From: Okeania sp. SIO3I5
GTDB taxonomy: Bacteria; Cyanobacteriota; Cyanobacteriia; Cyanobacteriales; Microcoleaceae
Assembly (NCBI RefSeq): GCF_010672085.1
Contig: NZ_JAAHHT010000006.1
Coordinates: 27,837-91,836 of the forward strand
Reading direction: 5' to 3'
DNA length: 64,000 nt
The position numbers and the translations under genes are program-made. Below, in pieces: positions 27,375 through 39,175 of the stretch. Position 1 is the stretch's first letter. Each line of letters begins with the position of its first letter. The notes under the pieces are model-generated. The model saw nothing but the letters and a program-made list of their open reading frames with translations. It was not told where the DNA came from and made no database searches.

Positions 27375-30300
27375 TTATTCATTTCCCGCAAATTTTTGAT
27401 AATCTGCAAGTAACCAATGAGGCAGTTTATCCATATCTTCTATCTGCAATTGTTGTGGGCGACAATATAACATTGCAGCTAATAAATAATTAATAGCTTT
27501 CGGCGCTTCTATTCCTTGAGAAAGTTGGGTAGCTAACTCTTGTAAAAATTCCTGTTCGTACTCTATTAAAGATTCATTTTGAATCTGACTATTGAGTAAT
27601 TCTTGATAACCTTTACCCATCTCACCCAAGTAGAAAGTTTCGAGTTTTTGCGGTTCTAAATTTATCCAAAAATCAGCCGTTTGTTTTCTCAGTTGACGCA
27701 ACTCTTTAACAACAGATTCATCAGACGGATCTATATAATAAAGATTCACACTACCTAATAATTGATTCAGAAATTTTTGGTTGGCAGAATCTAAATTATC
27801 TGCCTTATTTTCTGTTAAAACTACATTAACTTGTAGGGGTTTGGTTTCCAAACCCTTGGTTTCCAAACCCTTGGTTTCCAAACCCTTGGTTTCCAAACCC
27901 TTGGTTTCCAAACCCCTACCAATAGAATCTTCTGATAAATGAGGTGACTTAGTTTGAAAAGCTTTTTCTAATTTCTGTGCAACTTCTCTACTTTCAAATA
28001 CCTGTTTATAATCATTAATCAACCACTGAGGCAAACGATTTTTAGCATCTCGGACTAACATTTTACCAGGTGGAAAATATAACATTCCCCCTAAAAGTGC
28101 ATTAATACCTTTCGGATTAGTTAGACCTATACTTGTATCTGCTAATTCTTTGAGAAATTTTTCTTCTTCTTCTGTTTGAGGTTCGTTTTGAATTCCACTT
28201 GCTAATAATGCTAGATATGCTTGTCGAACTTTACCTTGATAAATAGTTTCTAATTCTTTTGGTGATACATCTAACCAAAAATCAGCTATTTGTTTACGAA
28301 GTTGACGTAATTCTTCAATTAAAGATTGGTCAGTCGGGTCAATTTTGTACAGATTTACACAACCTACTAAACGATTGATAAATTCAGAAGTTAGAGAATT
28401 ATTATCTTGAGATTCTATAGTTTTTGGCAGATGAACATTTTGCCATTCTTGGAATAATTCTTGGAACAATTCACCTATCTGTGCAGAGTAACTACGACTA
28501 TCTAAAAATGAAGGATTTTCCTGCATTTTTTCTTGAATTTCTTGTTGCTTTTGTTGGCGAAACTCTGAATTATTAGCAAGCTTAATAGCTAGATTAATAT
28601 ACTCTGCTTCGCTGTCAGCTATTAGGTCAGGAATAGAAAGCGATCGCAACAATGCACTACCCATTAAAGAGCGGAATGAATTCCCATCTTTTGTAACTAT
28701 TGGGATCTGTATTTCTAAAGGTTCTATCAGAGAATTTACTCCAGCAAATGGATAAGAATCTAAATAGACATCACATAATTTCAAGCACTCTTTAATATCA
28801 GCTCGACTTGGTAATGTCTTAATCACAATTAATCGTTTTTGATCGATACCGTATTTTTTAAATATGGAACGCATATCATTAACAAAAATAGTGCTAACTT
28901 GATAATTATTACTCCAATTAGGATTAAAGGGATATAAAACCAGAATAGAATTTGGCACGGCAGCAATAATTTTTGCCCAAGTTTCTCTTAGTTCGGGAAT
29001 AATTTTATAAAAGTTAGCTCCGGAAACAAATACAATATTTTTATCGTTTACTCCCCAACTTTCTCGACTTGGTTTAACAACTGCTTTTTCTGGTTCAGTT
29101 GCATAGTAATTAAAACAATGAGCTGCCCCTTTTAAGGTAATTAATTTTTCCTGATATTGTTGTTGAGCTTCCTCTGGAGGTTCTGTTAATTTTCCAGAAA
29201 TATAGTAATCAATATGTCTCATTCCTGTTGTGACGCAAGAAGAGGTTGAAGTTACTTGAATTCGTGCTAGTCGATGCAAAGCAAGTAAGGTAATAGGATT
29301 AGTAATAGCAGTAACATTAGTGCCAATTAAAAGTATATCTAAATCATCATTACGAATAGTTTCTACTTCGCTAATCAAGTTATCTGGTAATTTGATAAAT
29401 CTCTCTGTACAACTTTGACAATATTTTTCTAGGGGATATTCACTGGTACTTTTAGCATATAAAATAATTTCAAATTTAGTTTTATCTAAATGTTCAAAAA
29501 ATGGCAGAGTAGAAAAAGTTTCTGTTTGAGGAATAAAGTGACTACTGAGAATTCCTAAACGAATTTTATTTCGATTAGCTGCTCGCTCTGGAAATACATA
29601 ATCAAGATTAAAGCCTCGACTTTGCAATCCTAGTTCCATTATTTCTGCACGTTTTATATATATATCTTTGAGATTTTCGTTATTAAAGTAGAGAGGAATA
29701 AAGTTAGATTTCTGGGTGACAAACCAAGCCATATCTTGCCAGATTTTTGAGTCGGAGTTACTGAAGATTCTTTGATGTAAATAGTTAATCCAGTCGAAAG
29801 TATAACGGTAATATTTATCCGCTTCTCCTATTTCTTGAAAGTAGTTAGGAGCATCAATCATAAATTTGATGTAGTCATTGACAAACCACTTAGGAATAGG
29901 AGCTTCTACAAACCATTTTGGCGAGAGTTGATGGGGGTAATAATAGAGAGTTGCAGCTAAAAGATATTGAATAGAATTTTGTCGAGCTAATCCTTGAGAA
30001 ATATAAGTTGCTATTTGTTCAACAAAATATTTTTCTGTCTCTGAAATTTGTTCATATTTAATATTACTGCTAATTAACTTTTGATTAGCTCTACCAACAT
30101 CCCCTAAATAAACACTTTCTAATTTTTCTGTGGGTAAGTTTAGCCAATAATTAGCAATTTGTTGACGGACTTGACGTAACTTATTTAAAGCTGACTTATT
30201 AGAATTATCTTTTTGATATTCCTGCACATATTTAGAAACTTCAGATAAAAGTTGATTTACATCTATTTGTGGAGTGGCATCTGAAGTAACAAACAGAGAA

Positions 30301-33300
30301 ATTATCCCCTCTTTTACTTGGGAAGAATTACTACATTTTAAAGCTTCCTGAATTTGAGCGATCGCTACTTCTGCTTTTCCCACGCTCAACATTTGTTGTG
30401 CTGTTTTAGTAGCAGAAAGAGCATAATGTTCTCTAGCTAGATCGGACAATTTTTTAGATATTTCTTTTGGTAGATAAGACTCAGAAATTTCGATAGCTTT
30501 ACGAGTATCAGAAATATTTCCGCCAAACTCAATTAATCGCGAAGTTTCCGAGGTTGAATGTAAACGATAACAAGCCAGAATTTGAGGTTCATAACTAACA
30601 GGATAATAAGCAGCAATACGTTTCCAAATTTCCCAATCTGCCGCCGACTTTGCTTCTAAACAAAATCCTCCTAATTTTTCATAAACGCTACGTTTTACCA
30701 CCATTGAAGCGCATTGTATTCTCTGCATAACAACAATTTTTTCTAACCAGTTAGGAATAATACCCGGAGTTTCTTTTTCCAATGGGGAGACCATCTTTTG
30801 ATTGTTATTTTCATCTATATAAGAATGACGACAAAATGCTGCTCCAACTGTTGTATTTCTTTCTATTACTTGACGTAGCTTTTCATAAAATCCAGGCAAA
30901 ACAAAATCATCATCATGGAGTAGATGAATCCAATATCCTTGAGCGCGTTGTAGACAGATATTAAAAATTGGAGCTTGACCAATATCTTGTGGAAAATGTC
31001 GATAAAAATTAACTCTTTCTCCCCCAACTTTTCGGACAATAGCTTCTATTTCAGATTGAATTTTAACATCAGGACAATCATTAACTACTTCTATTTGCAT
31101 TTCCTCTGGAGAAGGAGCTTGTTGCAAAACACTTTTCAGAGTTTGTTCTAAATATTTGACCTTTTTGTAGGTAGGAATCATTACGGAAAAAAACGGTCTC
31201 TTGCTACTAACAGACAAAGAAGTAATAGCTGGAAATTCATCTATAATTTCAGTAAAATTAGAATTATTCATATCTGGATTATCTATATTTTTATTTCTGT
31301 TTTGCCGTTGAGTTTGATAATAAACTTTCTCTGTTTTTTGATGAATATTACCCACAGTATGATGAGCAAATTGAGTTAACTCTAATTGTAACTGCCTGGG
31401 ATTAGTAACCAATATTTCCTGAAATTTTTGACTCAGGTTTATGTTAAAAAAATCAGCAAAATGAATTCCCATTGTTTGCCAAAAATCGTTACTGTAATTT
31501 ATCTTATGCTTCAAATGGTAAACAACTGGAGTCACCAAATATTTACTATTCAAACCTTTTTTTATTGCCATACTAGGAATCCATAAATCCCACCAAGGCA
31601 GACCCAAACAAAATTTAGAAATAGGAAACTCTTCTAGTAAAAGTTTATCAAAAAAGAAAATATCAAAACCTCTTTCATAAATCTTACCTCCTGTTAATTC
31701 AAAACTATCAATATCTACTCTGGAACCAAAAATTACAGAATTTTCTGCCTGTTGAGAGATAAAAGATAGAAAATTTTCCCCTGCTTCTAAACGAATATCG
31801 GAATTAATAATCCCACAAATTTTTGTGCCGTATTGTTTGAGATAAAGTAGTAGATCGTCAACATAAATCAGAGGTCTTCCTACTATTGCTTTAGCATCAC
31901 GTTTAACTGGATAAAAAGTCACATCTTTATATATATATTCAAGCCGATTAATTTCTGCTTCATTATTTAATGAGACAACATTAAATCCAGATTTTTGCCA
32001 ACTTTCAATCGCAGATAGCTGATTTTTTTCATTACCAGCTGCAATACTTGTAACTATTACTAAATTCTTTTTGATTGGTATTTGCTGTTTAATTAAATTA
32101 ATTTCTGCTGATGTAATTTGCAAAGGTTGAGGTGCTGGTTTTGAAGTAGATAATCTTTTTACTTTAATCTGATTAAAAGTCTGAATAAACATATCAGTCA
32201 TAATCTTAGCCATTTGAGACCAAGAAAACTTTTGAGCTTGTGCTAAACCAGCACTAATTAATTGTTGCCGAACCTCAGATTTTTGCACTTCACCCAAAGC
32301 ATTTACTAACCCATTAATATCATTATCATCTATATATAAAGCTGCTGTTCCTGCCACTTCTGGAATCGAAGCATTTTTACAAGTAATAACCGGACAACCA
32401 CAAGCCATTGCCTCCAAAATAGGCAATCCAAAACCCTCATATTTTGAAGGATAAATTAAAGCGATCGCTCCAGAGTAAGCCAATATTAATTCTTGGTCAT
32501 TCAGTTGTAATAAATGAATTTTACTACCTGAAATATATTTGCTTAACTCTGGCTCTAATTTTTTATTTCCTCCGATACAAACAATCTCAAATTCTGGATA
32601 TTTTTCCAATTTAGCAAAAGCTTGAAAAAATAAAATAGTATTTTTATAATCCAGGCAACCTATTCTGTCACCCACCATCAAAAAATATGGTCGATTAATC
32701 TGATATTTTTGTTTAAAATTAGCAACTTCTTGAGGAGTCGCTATCGAAAATTTAGATTCAATTCCACAGTAAGCTACCGTGACAGAATTTATAGAAATTT
32801 GAGGAAAATATTTTATTAAATCCCGAGCTGTATTTTCTGAAATTACAATATAAGAAACTGCCTGTCGAATACTACGATGTTTTTCTTGCCATGCAGGATC
32901 GTCAATATTTTTAGCAAAAATTTCTGGAATCATATCATAACCCATAAATATAGATGGCGTTGAAATAGGAGTTGTGTAATAAGTAGAAATGAAAATATCG
33001 GCATTTTCTTCATCACATATTTGCTGCAACATTTGACGATCTGCATCTATTTTTTCATAGTTATATCCAGGTACAACACGATAGTTTATGCCAGGAATTT
33101 TAGGTGCGGTTTTTGCTCTATCAAGCACTAAGATATTTTTACAAAAACTATCTTTTGACCATACTTCTAACAAAGATTTCCAGAGACGAGCGATACCTGT
33201 ATTATTTAGTTGGAAAAATACACCATCGACCATAACCTTTAAATCCAATTGCTGCTGATTTTTGCGTTGCTTTTTTATAACTTTTTGATAGTCTAGTTGA

Positions 33301-34916
33301 GTTAAAGAATCTTTCCTTTTCTCAGGTTTATTTCTAGTCACCATAAATATGCTTTGAAGCTCGCGATTTGATAATCTTTTCTCTGTTAATAGATGCAAAT
33401 GTTCTCCATTTGAACATAAATTAAGTTTAAACTTTTGAGCAATTATAGATAATGCCTTTCTCGTAAATATAGAAATATGTTGACCTTCTTCCAGAGCATA
33501 ATACCACCAATCATTAGGACGAGGATTATGAGACGGCAATAGCTGTGTACTAAATAAAATATTTCTCGTTCTTTGCAAAATCTTCTCAATCTCAGCCAGA
33601 GGATTTATAAAATGTTCAAACACCTCAAAAGCCGTCACTAACTCATATTTTTCCTCCCCATTTATTCCCCCTTCCCATCCTTCATAAAAAATATTTTCAC
33701 AATACTTATCATACCCATAAAAATCTAATCCCAAATCGCGCATCATCCTGACAAACAAACCATATCCACAACCATAATCCAAAAACTTATCATCAGCATT
33801 AAAAAAATTAAGAATCAAATTTTCTGTAATCAAAGAAAAACTCTGATTTCTAGACACCAAACCCACATCACTACCAGCTATTGCTGACCTATAAGCTTCA
33901 TCTAACCAATAAGGATTTTCCGTTTGTATAAACCCGCAATTAGAACATTGAAAATAATCAACATTATATTTATTTAAAACCTTAGCAGTATCAAATTTAT
34001 GAGACATTGAACCGCAAACTTGGCAACGAACATCTTGAAACTGTAAACTCCCACTAAACATTATTTTCTCTGTAAAATTGTCAGCTTGAATATTACGAAT
34101 AATAGAATAAGGATGATTCATAGGAAAAATCATTTCCTCCACAGAAATATTGGCAAACTTACTATTTACATCTTTAGTATTAGTAGCTGTTGGACTAAAA
34201 CCAATATTAGAAACCAAATTTATCTGAGGCAGAATTGTTAATTTACCATGACTCCAACCAGAAAATAACCAAGCATAATCCCAAGCTAAATAACTTTGAT
34301 AACTCTTTTCAAAAATATTTGACCAATATCTAACTGCCAGAGTATTTTGAAGAATACTTTTTAACCTATTACTGTCTCGAAGTTGAGGCCAAGATTTTAT
34401 TTCAGCATCAAAATTTTGCCATGCTCGTCGCCAAGTTGCCCAACCCCAACCATGAAAATAATGAGAAAAATAATAACTATATTCTGTATATTTTTGACCA
34501 AACAAAAAATTATCTCCAGAAATCGCCATTACCTTTTCATTATGATAATATCTGTCTAATAATTCTTGGCAAAACTGAAAAAAACTCAGATGTGGTAAAC
34601 AGTCATCCTCCAATATAATTGCTGATTCAACCATACTAAAAACCCAATTCAAGCCACTAGGAATTCTTCTTTTACCAGTTAAATTAACTTCAGCATAATT
34701 AGTCAAAACTTCACACTTCCAATCAACCAGATTAATTATCTTTCTTGCTGCCATACACTTCTCAATTTCTCCTGGTTTATTGTGGCGAGGAGCATCAGCT
34801 ATTACAAATAATTGAGGAGGTTTTACTTGACGAATTGCCTGAAATACTTTTGCCGTTGTATCTGGTCGATTAAATATAATTAAAACCACAGAAGTTGTTA
34901 ATTTAAATTGAGTCAT
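27375..34916 (-). CDS. giant multi-domain glycosyltransferase/methyltransferase (2513 residues)
   Basis: Modules in order: residues 1-270, a GT-A glycosyltransferase ([19 protein letters not shown]); 298-520, a Zn-ribbon (C298, C301, C324, C327) plus SAM methyltransferase (FLDYGCGYG at 378-386); ~560-930, a GT4-type glycosyltransferase ([20 protein letters not shown] at 825-844); ~950-1180, another sugar-transferase-like segment; 1240-1480, a GT2 domain ([17 protein letters not shown]); ~1560-1680, a helical repeat unit; 1780-2160, an O-GlcNAc-transferase/SPINDLY-like GT41 domain; and two further helical repeat units at 2183-2308 and 2384-2510 (LRQLRKQ-ADFW, LETxYxG). Residues 2335-2359 are five GLETK repeats from inserted repeat DNA. 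It probably builds a complex surface glycan or glycosylates proteins in the cytoplasm. No signal peptide. The frame is open throughout, so it appears to be one gene. Confidence 0.85.
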   Translation of the reverse strand: MTQFKLTTSVVLIIFNRPDTTAKVFQAIRQVKPPQLFVIADAPRHNKPGEIEKCMAARKIINLVDWKCEVLTNYAEVNLTGKRRIPSGLNWVFSMVESAIILEDDCLPHLSFFQFCQELLDRYYHNEKVMAISGDNFLFGQKYTEYSYYFSHYFHGWGWATWRRAWQNFDAEIKSWPQLRDSNRLKSILQNTLAVRYWSNIFEKSYQSYLAWDYAWLFSGWSHGKLTILPQINLVSNIGFSPTATNTKDVNSKFANISVEEMIFPMNHPYSIIRNIQADNFTEKIMFSGSLQFQDVRCQVCGSMSHKFDTAKVLNKYNVDYFQCSNCGFIQTENPYWLDEAYRSAIAGSDVGLVSRNQSFSLITENLILNFFNADDKFLDYGCGYGLFVRMMRDLGLDFYGYDKYCENIFYEGWEGGINGEEKYELVTAFEVFEHFINPLAEIEKILQRTRNILFSTQLLPSHNPRPNDWWYYALEEGQHISIFTRKALSIIAQKFKLNLCSNGEHLHLLTEKRLSNRELQSIFMVTRNKPEKRKDSLTQLDYQKVIKKQRKNQQQLDLKVMVDGVFFQLNNTGIARLWKSLLEVWSKDSFCKNILVLDRAKTAPKIPGINYRVVPGYNYEKIDADRQMLQQICDEENADIFISTYYTTPISTPSIFMGYDMIPEIFAKNIDDPAWQEKHRSIRQAVSYIVISENTARDLIKYFPQISINSVTVAYCGIESKFSIATPQEVANFKQKYQINRPYFLMVGDRIGCLDYKNTILFFQAFAKLEKYPEFEIVCIGGNKKLEPELSKYISGSKIHLLQLNDQELILAYSGAIALIYPSKYEGFGLPILEAMACGCPVITCKNASIPEVAGTAALYIDDNDINGLVNALGEVQKSEVRQQLISAGLAQAQKFSWSQMAKIMTDMFIQTFNQIKVKRLSTSKPAPQPLQITSAEINLIKQQIPIKKNLVIVTSIAAGNEKNQLSAIESWQKSGFNVVSLNNEAEINRLEYIYKDVTFYPVKRDAKAIVGRPLIYVDDLLLYLKQYGTKICGIINSDIRLEAGENFLSFISQQAENSVIFGSRVDIDSFELTGGKIYERGFDIFFFDKLLLEEFPISKFCLGLPWWDLWIPSMAIKKGLNSKYLVTPVVYHLKHKINYSNDFWQTMGIHFADFFNINLSQKFQEILVTNPRQLQLELTQFAHHTVGNIHQKTEKVYYQTQRQNRNKNIDNPDMNNSNFTEIIDEFPAITSLSVSSKRPFFSVMIPTYKKVKYLEQTLKSVLQQAPSPEEMQIEVVNDCPDVKIQSEIEAIVRKVGGERVNFYRHFPQDIGQAPIFNICLQRAQGYWIHLLHDDDFVLPGFYEKLRQVIERNTTVGAAFCRHSYIDENNNQKMVSPLEKETPGIIPNWLEKIVVMQRIQCASMVVKRSVYEKLGGFCLEAKSAADWEIWKRIAAYYPVSYEPQILACYRLHSTSETSRLIEFGGNISDTRKAIEISESYLPKEISKKLSDLAREHYALSATKTAQQMLSVGKAEVAIAQIQEALKCSNSSQVKEGIISLFVTSDATPQIDVNQLLSEVSKYVQEYQKDNSNKSALNKLRQVRQQIANYWLNLPTEKLESVYLGDVGRANQKLISSNIKYEQISETEKYFVEQIATYISQGLARQNSIQYLLAATLYYYPHQLSPKWFVEAPIPKWFVNDYIKFMIDAPNYFQEIGEADKYYRYTFDWINYLHQRIFSNSDSKIWQDMAWFVTQKSNFIPLYFNNENLKDIYIKRAEIMELGLQSRGFNLDYVFPERAANRNKIRLGILSSHFIPQTETFSTLPFFEHLDKTKFEIILYAKSTSEYPLEKYCQSCTERFIKLPDNLISEVETIRNDDLDILLIGTNVTAITNPITLLALHRLARIQVTSTSSCVTTGMRHIDYYISGKLTEPPEEAQQQYQEKLITLKGAAHCFNYYATEPEKAVVKPSRESWGVNDKNIVFVSGANFYKIIPELRETWAKIIAAVPNSILVLYPFNPNWSNNYQVSTIFVNDMRSIFKKYGIDQKRLIVIKTLPSRADIKECLKLCDVYLDSYPFAGVNSLIEPLEIQIPIVTKDGNSFRSLMGSALLRSLSIPDLIADSEAEYINLAIKLANNSEFRQQKQQEIQEKMQENPSFLDSRSYSAQIGELFQELFQEWQNVHLPKTIESQDNNSLTSEFINRLVGCVNLYKIDPTDQSLIEELRQLRKQIADFWLDVSPKELETIYQGKVRQAYLALLASGIQNEPQTEEEEKFLKELADTSIGLTNPKGINALLGGMLYFPPGKMLVRDAKNRLPQWLINDYKQVFESREVAQKLEKAFQTKSPHLSEDSIGRGLETKGLETKGLETKGLETKGLETKPLQVNVVLTENKADNLDSANQKFLNQLLGSVNLYYIDPSDESVVKELRQLRKQTADFWINLEPQKLETFYLGEMGKGYQELLNSQIQNESLIEYEQEFLQELATQLSQGIEAPKAINYLLAAMLYCRPQQLQIEDMDKLPHWLLADYQKFAGNE
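27841..27915. repeat. in-frame 5 x 15-bp palindromic repeat inside the giant gene
   Basis: Five exact copies of TTGGTTTCCAAACCC start at 27841, 27856, 27871, 27886 and 27901, bounded by GTAGGGG and CCCCTAC. The same motif occurs singly in intergenic DNA (near 26222-26250, 38370 and 44182). It encodes (GLETK)5 in the minus-strand protein. Confidence 0.95.
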
Positions 34917-35260
34917 TTTAGTTATTTAGTTGATTTTTAGTTATCAGTTATCAGCTATTATGGCTGAACTCAGAGAATTGAAATACTGAAGTTTATCTTT
35001 TTCATCTCCTTAAAAATGGAGTTTTGATACCTGAGTTTTCAGTTGTCAATTATCAGTTTCTTTACCTGAACTCAGAGAATTGAAATACTGAAGTTTATCT
35101 TTTTCATTTCCTTAAAAATGAAGTTTTGAAACCTGAATTTTCAGTTATCAATTTCTCTGGCTAAACTAAGAGGCTTGAAATACTGAAATTTATCTTTTTC
35201 ATTTCCTTAAAAATTGAGTATTGAGAGCTGAATTTTTGGTTAACTAATTTTAGCAAGATG
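34917..35260. repeat. three imperfect ~100-bp repeats upstream of the giant gene
   Basis: The string CTGAACTCAGAGAATTGAAA (diverged in the third copy) occurs near 34964, 35066 and 35161, each followed by TACTGAA(G/A)TTTATCTTTTTCAT and a TTTTCAGTT(A/G)TCA heptamer-like string. The copies lie immediately 5' of the 2513-residue gene and may include its promoter. Confidence 0.65.
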
Positions 35261-35330
35261 TAGGAGATTTTAAAGAATAAAGTTTTTCTAAATGTGACAA
35301 TAAATTGCCCTGTACCCTAACTTTTAGGAG

Positions 35331-36320
35331 CTTAAGAAAATGAAACGACTTTTTCCCCATCCGCAATAATCAGAGGTGCTTCCCAAAATGAAACGACTGT
35401 TTCTCCATCCACAATACTCAGAAATTCAAACCGGACTCCCACTCGCCGGTGCTTGAGAAAATGAAACGACTATTTCCCCATCCGCAATAATCAGAAATTC
35501 AAACCGGACTCCCACTTGCGGGTGCTTGAGAAAATGAAACGACTATTTCCTCATCCGCAATAATCAGAGGTGCTTGAGAAAATGAAACGACTATTTCCCC
35601 ATCCGCAATAATCAGAAATTCAAACCGGACTCCCACTTGTGGGTGCTTGAGAAAATGAAACGACTATTTCCCCATCCGCAATAATCAGAAATTCAAACCG
35701 GACTCCCACTTGCGGGTGCTTGAGAAAATGAAATGACTATTTCCTCATCCGCAATAATCAGAGGTGCTTCCCAAAATGAAACGACTATTTCCCCATCCGC
35801 AATAATCAGAAATTCAAACCGGACTCCCACTTGCGGGTGCTTGAGAAAATGAAATGACTATTTCCCCATCCGCAATAATCAGAGGTGCTTCCCAAAATGA
35901 AACGACTATTTCCCCATCCGCAATAATCAGAAATTCAAACCGGACTCCCACTCGCCGGTGCTTAAGAAAATGAAACGACTATTTCCTCATCCGCAATAAT
36001 CAGAGGTGCTTGAGAAAATGAAACGACTATTTCCCCATCCGCAATACTCAGAAATTCAAACCGGACTCCGACTCGCCGGCGCTTGAGAAAATGAAACGAC
36101 TATTTCCCCATCCGCAATAATCAGAAATTCAAACCGGACTCCCACTTGCGGGTGCTTAAGAAAATGAAACGACTATTTCCTCATCCGCAATAATCAGAGG
36201 TGCTTCCCAAAATGACACTACTATTTCCCCATCCGCAATAATCAGAAATTCAAAGAGCACTCCGACTCGCCGGCGCTTGAGAAAATGACACTACCATTTC
36301 CTCATCCACAATACTCATAA
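35331..36320. repeat. composite tandem array of 48-bp and 73-bp units (array B)
   Basis: The landmark GCTT(G/C/A)...AAAATGA occurs 16 times, at 35331, 35378, 35451, 35524, 35572, 35645, 35718, 35766, 35839, 35887, 35960, 36008, 36081, 36154, 36202 and 36275. Spacings are only 73 or 48 (first one 47). The 73-bp unit is the 48-bp unit plus a 25-bp insert (AAATTCAAACCGGACTCC...). No open frame of coding character runs through it. It fills the gap between two glycan-related genes on the minus strand. Confidence 0.95.
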
Positions 36321-36378
36321 ATTTACTTGAGAAAAAAAGAATTTTGCTCCTGAGAACTGACAACTAATAGCTAAATAC

Positions 36379-38076
36379 TTACCCCGCTTTTTTATATAAA
36401 ATATCCTGATAAGACCGTTCCGGTAAAGTCTCATTTATAGAATTAGATAGTGCTGCAATAGGTTCATATAAAGGCTTCAAAAAAGAATCAACTGCTTTTC
36501 TATCTGCATAACGTACCTCTATCAACATAAATTTTGGTTGGTACTTATCAAAATCAATACCCTGCAAAACATCTAATTCAAAACCTTCAACATCCAACGA
36601 AAATAAATCTATATTTTTAACTCCATGCTTATCAAGAATTGCAGTTAATGTTGTTGCTCGTACATTTATTTCATAACTATGATTAATATTTTGAACTTGG
36701 CAACCCCTTTCTAAATGAACTTTTTTTTCCTCCTCTGACTTCATAGCTCCATCAACAAAAGACATGAGATTACAATAATAAATTTTTATATAATCCAGAC
36801 CATAATCAAAAGGAACCAAAGCATAATTTTCTACCACAGACTTAGAGCGATTAATTCTACACTTTTCCGCTAAATCTGGTATTGCTTCTATCAAAATACC
36901 TTGCCAGTTTTTGTACTTCTCAAAATATAAAGAATTACTTTGACGTATTCCATCATTCGCTCCAACTTCAACAAAAAAACCATATTCCCAAGTTAAATAA
37001 GGAGTAAGTTTAAGATCCAGCTTATTCAAAGCATAATATTTTGTAGTTATATCAGGTTTTATTTCCAATGCTTTTAGCTGATAAACATTAGCTTCAAATA
37101 GCCTGCCTTGTTGCTGTAAAATCTCACTAATACTCCAATATGTCGCTGCCAAACTAGGTTCAAATTTAATAACTTTTTGATAGTAAGCGATCGCCTGTTC
37201 TAATTTACCTTTTTGCGAATAAATTCCACCTAACCTTGCATAAACTCTTGCCAAATCTGGTTGTAATTCTATAGCTTTCTGGTAAGAACGAATAGACTTT
37301 TCAATTTGACCTTGGGAATAATAGATATCCCCCAATCTCTGGTAAGCGTCAGCAGCATAAGGTTGACTTTTAATAGCTTCATAACAAGCCAAAATCTGAT
37401 TATTATGACTACCTTGATTTTGATTTTGTCTTTTAGTTATTGCTTCACCTTGCCCCAGAGAAATTCCCAAACAATATTTTTTTTTACTAGGTAAACTACC
37501 CCGATTAAATACTTCCTCATTCTGCAAAAAAATCGAAGTACAAATCTTATATTTTTGAGTAGGAAGTAATCCGTAAAAATCTAACCGTTTAAATTTTTTT
37601 TCTTGCAGAAACTCTAAAGCTACATCATTTTCTTCTCGAGCCGAATTATCAAAAATTATCAAGCCATTTGCTGTTAATTTCCGATAACAGACCTCGGCAC
37701 AACCTACCCTATTAATTCCATCAATTGCAATTATATCAAAATAACCATCATTATATTTGTTAATTTCGGCAGCATATTTTTCTCTATCCTCCAATAAAGA
37801 AAGTATGACATTTTCTGGCGTATAACTTTTAATTTTGAGAAAATAATCAGGATTATGTTCTACAGAAATTACTTCTTTAACTCTTTGAGCATACCACAAA
37901 GTTGATTGTCCACTCCCATATTCAAATACTCGAAAATCACTCTTTAATTTATCCTCAATAAATTCAATAGCAGGATAAGAATACCAAGGTAGAGGATTAT
38001 AATTGTAATCTATTGACTTTCCCTCTGTTAACGACTTCAGCCATCCTGAAGTTTCTAGATAGTTAAAATTAATCAT
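36379..38076 (-). CDS. methyltransferase - TPR - FkbM methyltransferase fusion
   Basis: The 565-residue protein has three parts. Residues ~1-190 are a class I SAM-binding domain (FEYGSGQST at 51-59, IAIDG at 116-120, IIFDNS at 140-145). Residues ~235-345 hold three TPR units (AYQRLGDIYYSQGQIEKSI and similar). Residues ~360-560 are an FkbM-family methyltransferase (FFVEVGANDG at 367-376, FSLDVEGFELDVLQG at 492-506). FkbM proteins often O-methylate sugars or peptidic products, and together with the neighbouring giant glycosyltransferase this suggests surface-polysaccharide modification. No membrane segment. The first eight codons (MINFNYLE) belong to a repeat unit found three more times upstream. 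Confidence 0.85.
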   Translation of the reverse strand: MINFNYLETSGWLKSLTEGKSIDYNYNPLPWYSYPAIEFIEDKLKSDFRVFEYGSGQSTLWYAQRVKEVISVEHNPDYFLKIKSYTPENVILSLLEDREKYAAEINKYNDGYFDIIAIDGINRVGCAEVCYRKLTANGLIIFDNSAREENDVALEFLQEKKFKRLDFYGLLPTQKYKICTSIFLQNEEVFNRGSLPSKKKYCLGISLGQGEAITKRQNQNQGSHNNQILACYEAIKSQPYAADAYQRLGDIYYSQGQIEKSIRSYQKAIELQPDLARVYARLGGIYSQKGKLEQAIAYYQKVIKFEPSLAATYWSISEILQQQGRLFEANVYQLKALEIKPDITTKYYALNKLDLKLTPYLTWEYGFFVEVGANDGIRQSNSLYFEKYKNWQGILIEAIPDLAEKCRINRSKSVVENYALVPFDYGLDYIKIYYCNLMSFVDGAMKSEEEKKVHLERGCQVQNINHSYEINVRATTLTAILDKHGVKNIDLFSLDVEGFELDVLQGIDFDKYQPKFMLIEVRYADRKAVDSFLKPLYEPIAALSNSINETLPERSYQDILYKKAG

Positions 38077-38690
38077 TTCAGTTATTAGTTATTAGTTATG
38101 ACAGATGAAGTGAAAATCAGGAAACTTATATTTATAACAATAGCCATCAGAAAATATTTGCTAAAAAAACTGTAGAAATTTAGTTTCCCCACCACATTTT
38201 TGCCAGAGGATTGTTTCATTTTCCTCCCTCAAATTTCCCGTAAATTTTCTAGATAGTTAAAATTCATCATTTCAGTTATCAGTTATTAGTTATAACAGGT
38301 GAAGTCAAAATTAGGAAACTTATATTTATCAACAATAACCATCAGAAATTATTTGTGAAAAAAACTGTAGGGGTTTGGTTTCCAAATCCAATTGTTGTCG
38401 TCGGATTGTTTCATTTTCCTACCTCAAATTTCCCGTAAATTTTCTAGATAGTTAAAATTCATCATTTCAGTTATCAGTTATTAGTTATAACAGGTGAAGT
38501 CAAAATTAGGAAACTTATATTTATCAACAATAACCATCAGAAATTATTTGTGAAAAAAATTGTAGAAGTTGAGTTTCCCCACCACATTTTTGCCAGAGGA
38601 TTGTTTCATTTTTCCACCTCAAATTTCCCGTAAATTTTCTAGATAGTTAAAATTCATCATTTCAGTTATCAGTTATCAGTTATGACAGAT
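38050..38690 (-). repeat. 195-bp tandem repeats of the gene's 5' region
   Basis: The landmark TTTCCCGTAAATTTTCTAGA occurs at 38234, 38429 and 38624, exactly 195 bp apart. The incomplete fourth member is the true gene start at 38052-38076. Each upstream unit carries, on the minus strand, ATGATGAATTTTAACTATC, which reads MMNFNYLENLREI then TGA. The array is thus upstream leader plus start codon, multiplied three times. Confidence 0.9.
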
Positions 38691-38875
38691 GAAGTGAAAA
38701 TCAGGAAACTTATATCTATAAAAATAGCCATCAGAAAATATTTCTGAAAAAAATTGTAGAAGTTGAGTTTCCCCACCACATTTTTACCAGATAATTGTTT
38801 CATTTTCCTATACTTGAAAAAAGGGTAGTCCTGCATAGTAATGGCGAAGACTAAATACATAAGTTTTGTAATTTC

Positions 38876-39001
38876 TTCCCACACCTCCCACACCTCCCAC
38901 ACCTCCCACACCTCCCACACTTCCCACACCCCCCACACCTCCCACACTTCCCACACCCCCCACACCTCCCACACCTCCCACACCCCCCACACTTCCCCAC
39001 C
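38876..39001. repeat. CACACCTCC nonamer minisatellite
   Basis: About 13 copies of CACACCTCC and variants (CACACTTCC, CACACCCCC) form a strand-asymmetric polypyrimidine/purine tract. Several reading frames across it stay open only because of the repeat. A shorter relative lies at ~18465-18526. Confidence 0.9.
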
Positions 39002-39156
39002 CTCTCCACCCATCCATATATCCGTGGCCCAATCCCCGTGTGCTGAATTCTTACTTCCTAGCACCATAGCCAACAATGTGATATTATATGAGAAATAAAT
39101 TAACATAAGTTAATATACCAGGATTAAATAACAAAGTCCCCATACCATAAAAAATT

Positions 39157-39175
39157 AGGAGGAGCAAACCTAGTG
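39157..39175 (+). promoter_or_regulatory. ribosome binding site supporting a GTG start of ftsH
   Basis: AGGAGG at 39157-39162 lies 10 nt before GTG at 39173. No ATG in this frame lies nearby upstream, and [12 protein letters not shown] matches the conserved N-terminus of cyanobacterial FtsH, so GTG is the start. Confidence 0.8.

Noticed and set aside
35410-35445. Possible tRNA T-arm in the AAATTCAAACCGGACTCC box of array B
   Set aside because: No acceptor, D or anticodon arms can be folded around it, and it is repeated many times within the array.
35331-36320. CRISPR array
   Set aside because: The regular spacing suggested repeats and spacers, but the 25-bp inserts are near-identical to each other and no cas gene is present.
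38669-39106. Open frames of 74-145 codons across the CACACCTCC minisatellite
   Set aside because: Low-complexity translation (Trp-Glu-Val, His-Thr-Ser or Gly-Val repeats) in three frames at once; open only because the repeat lacks stops.
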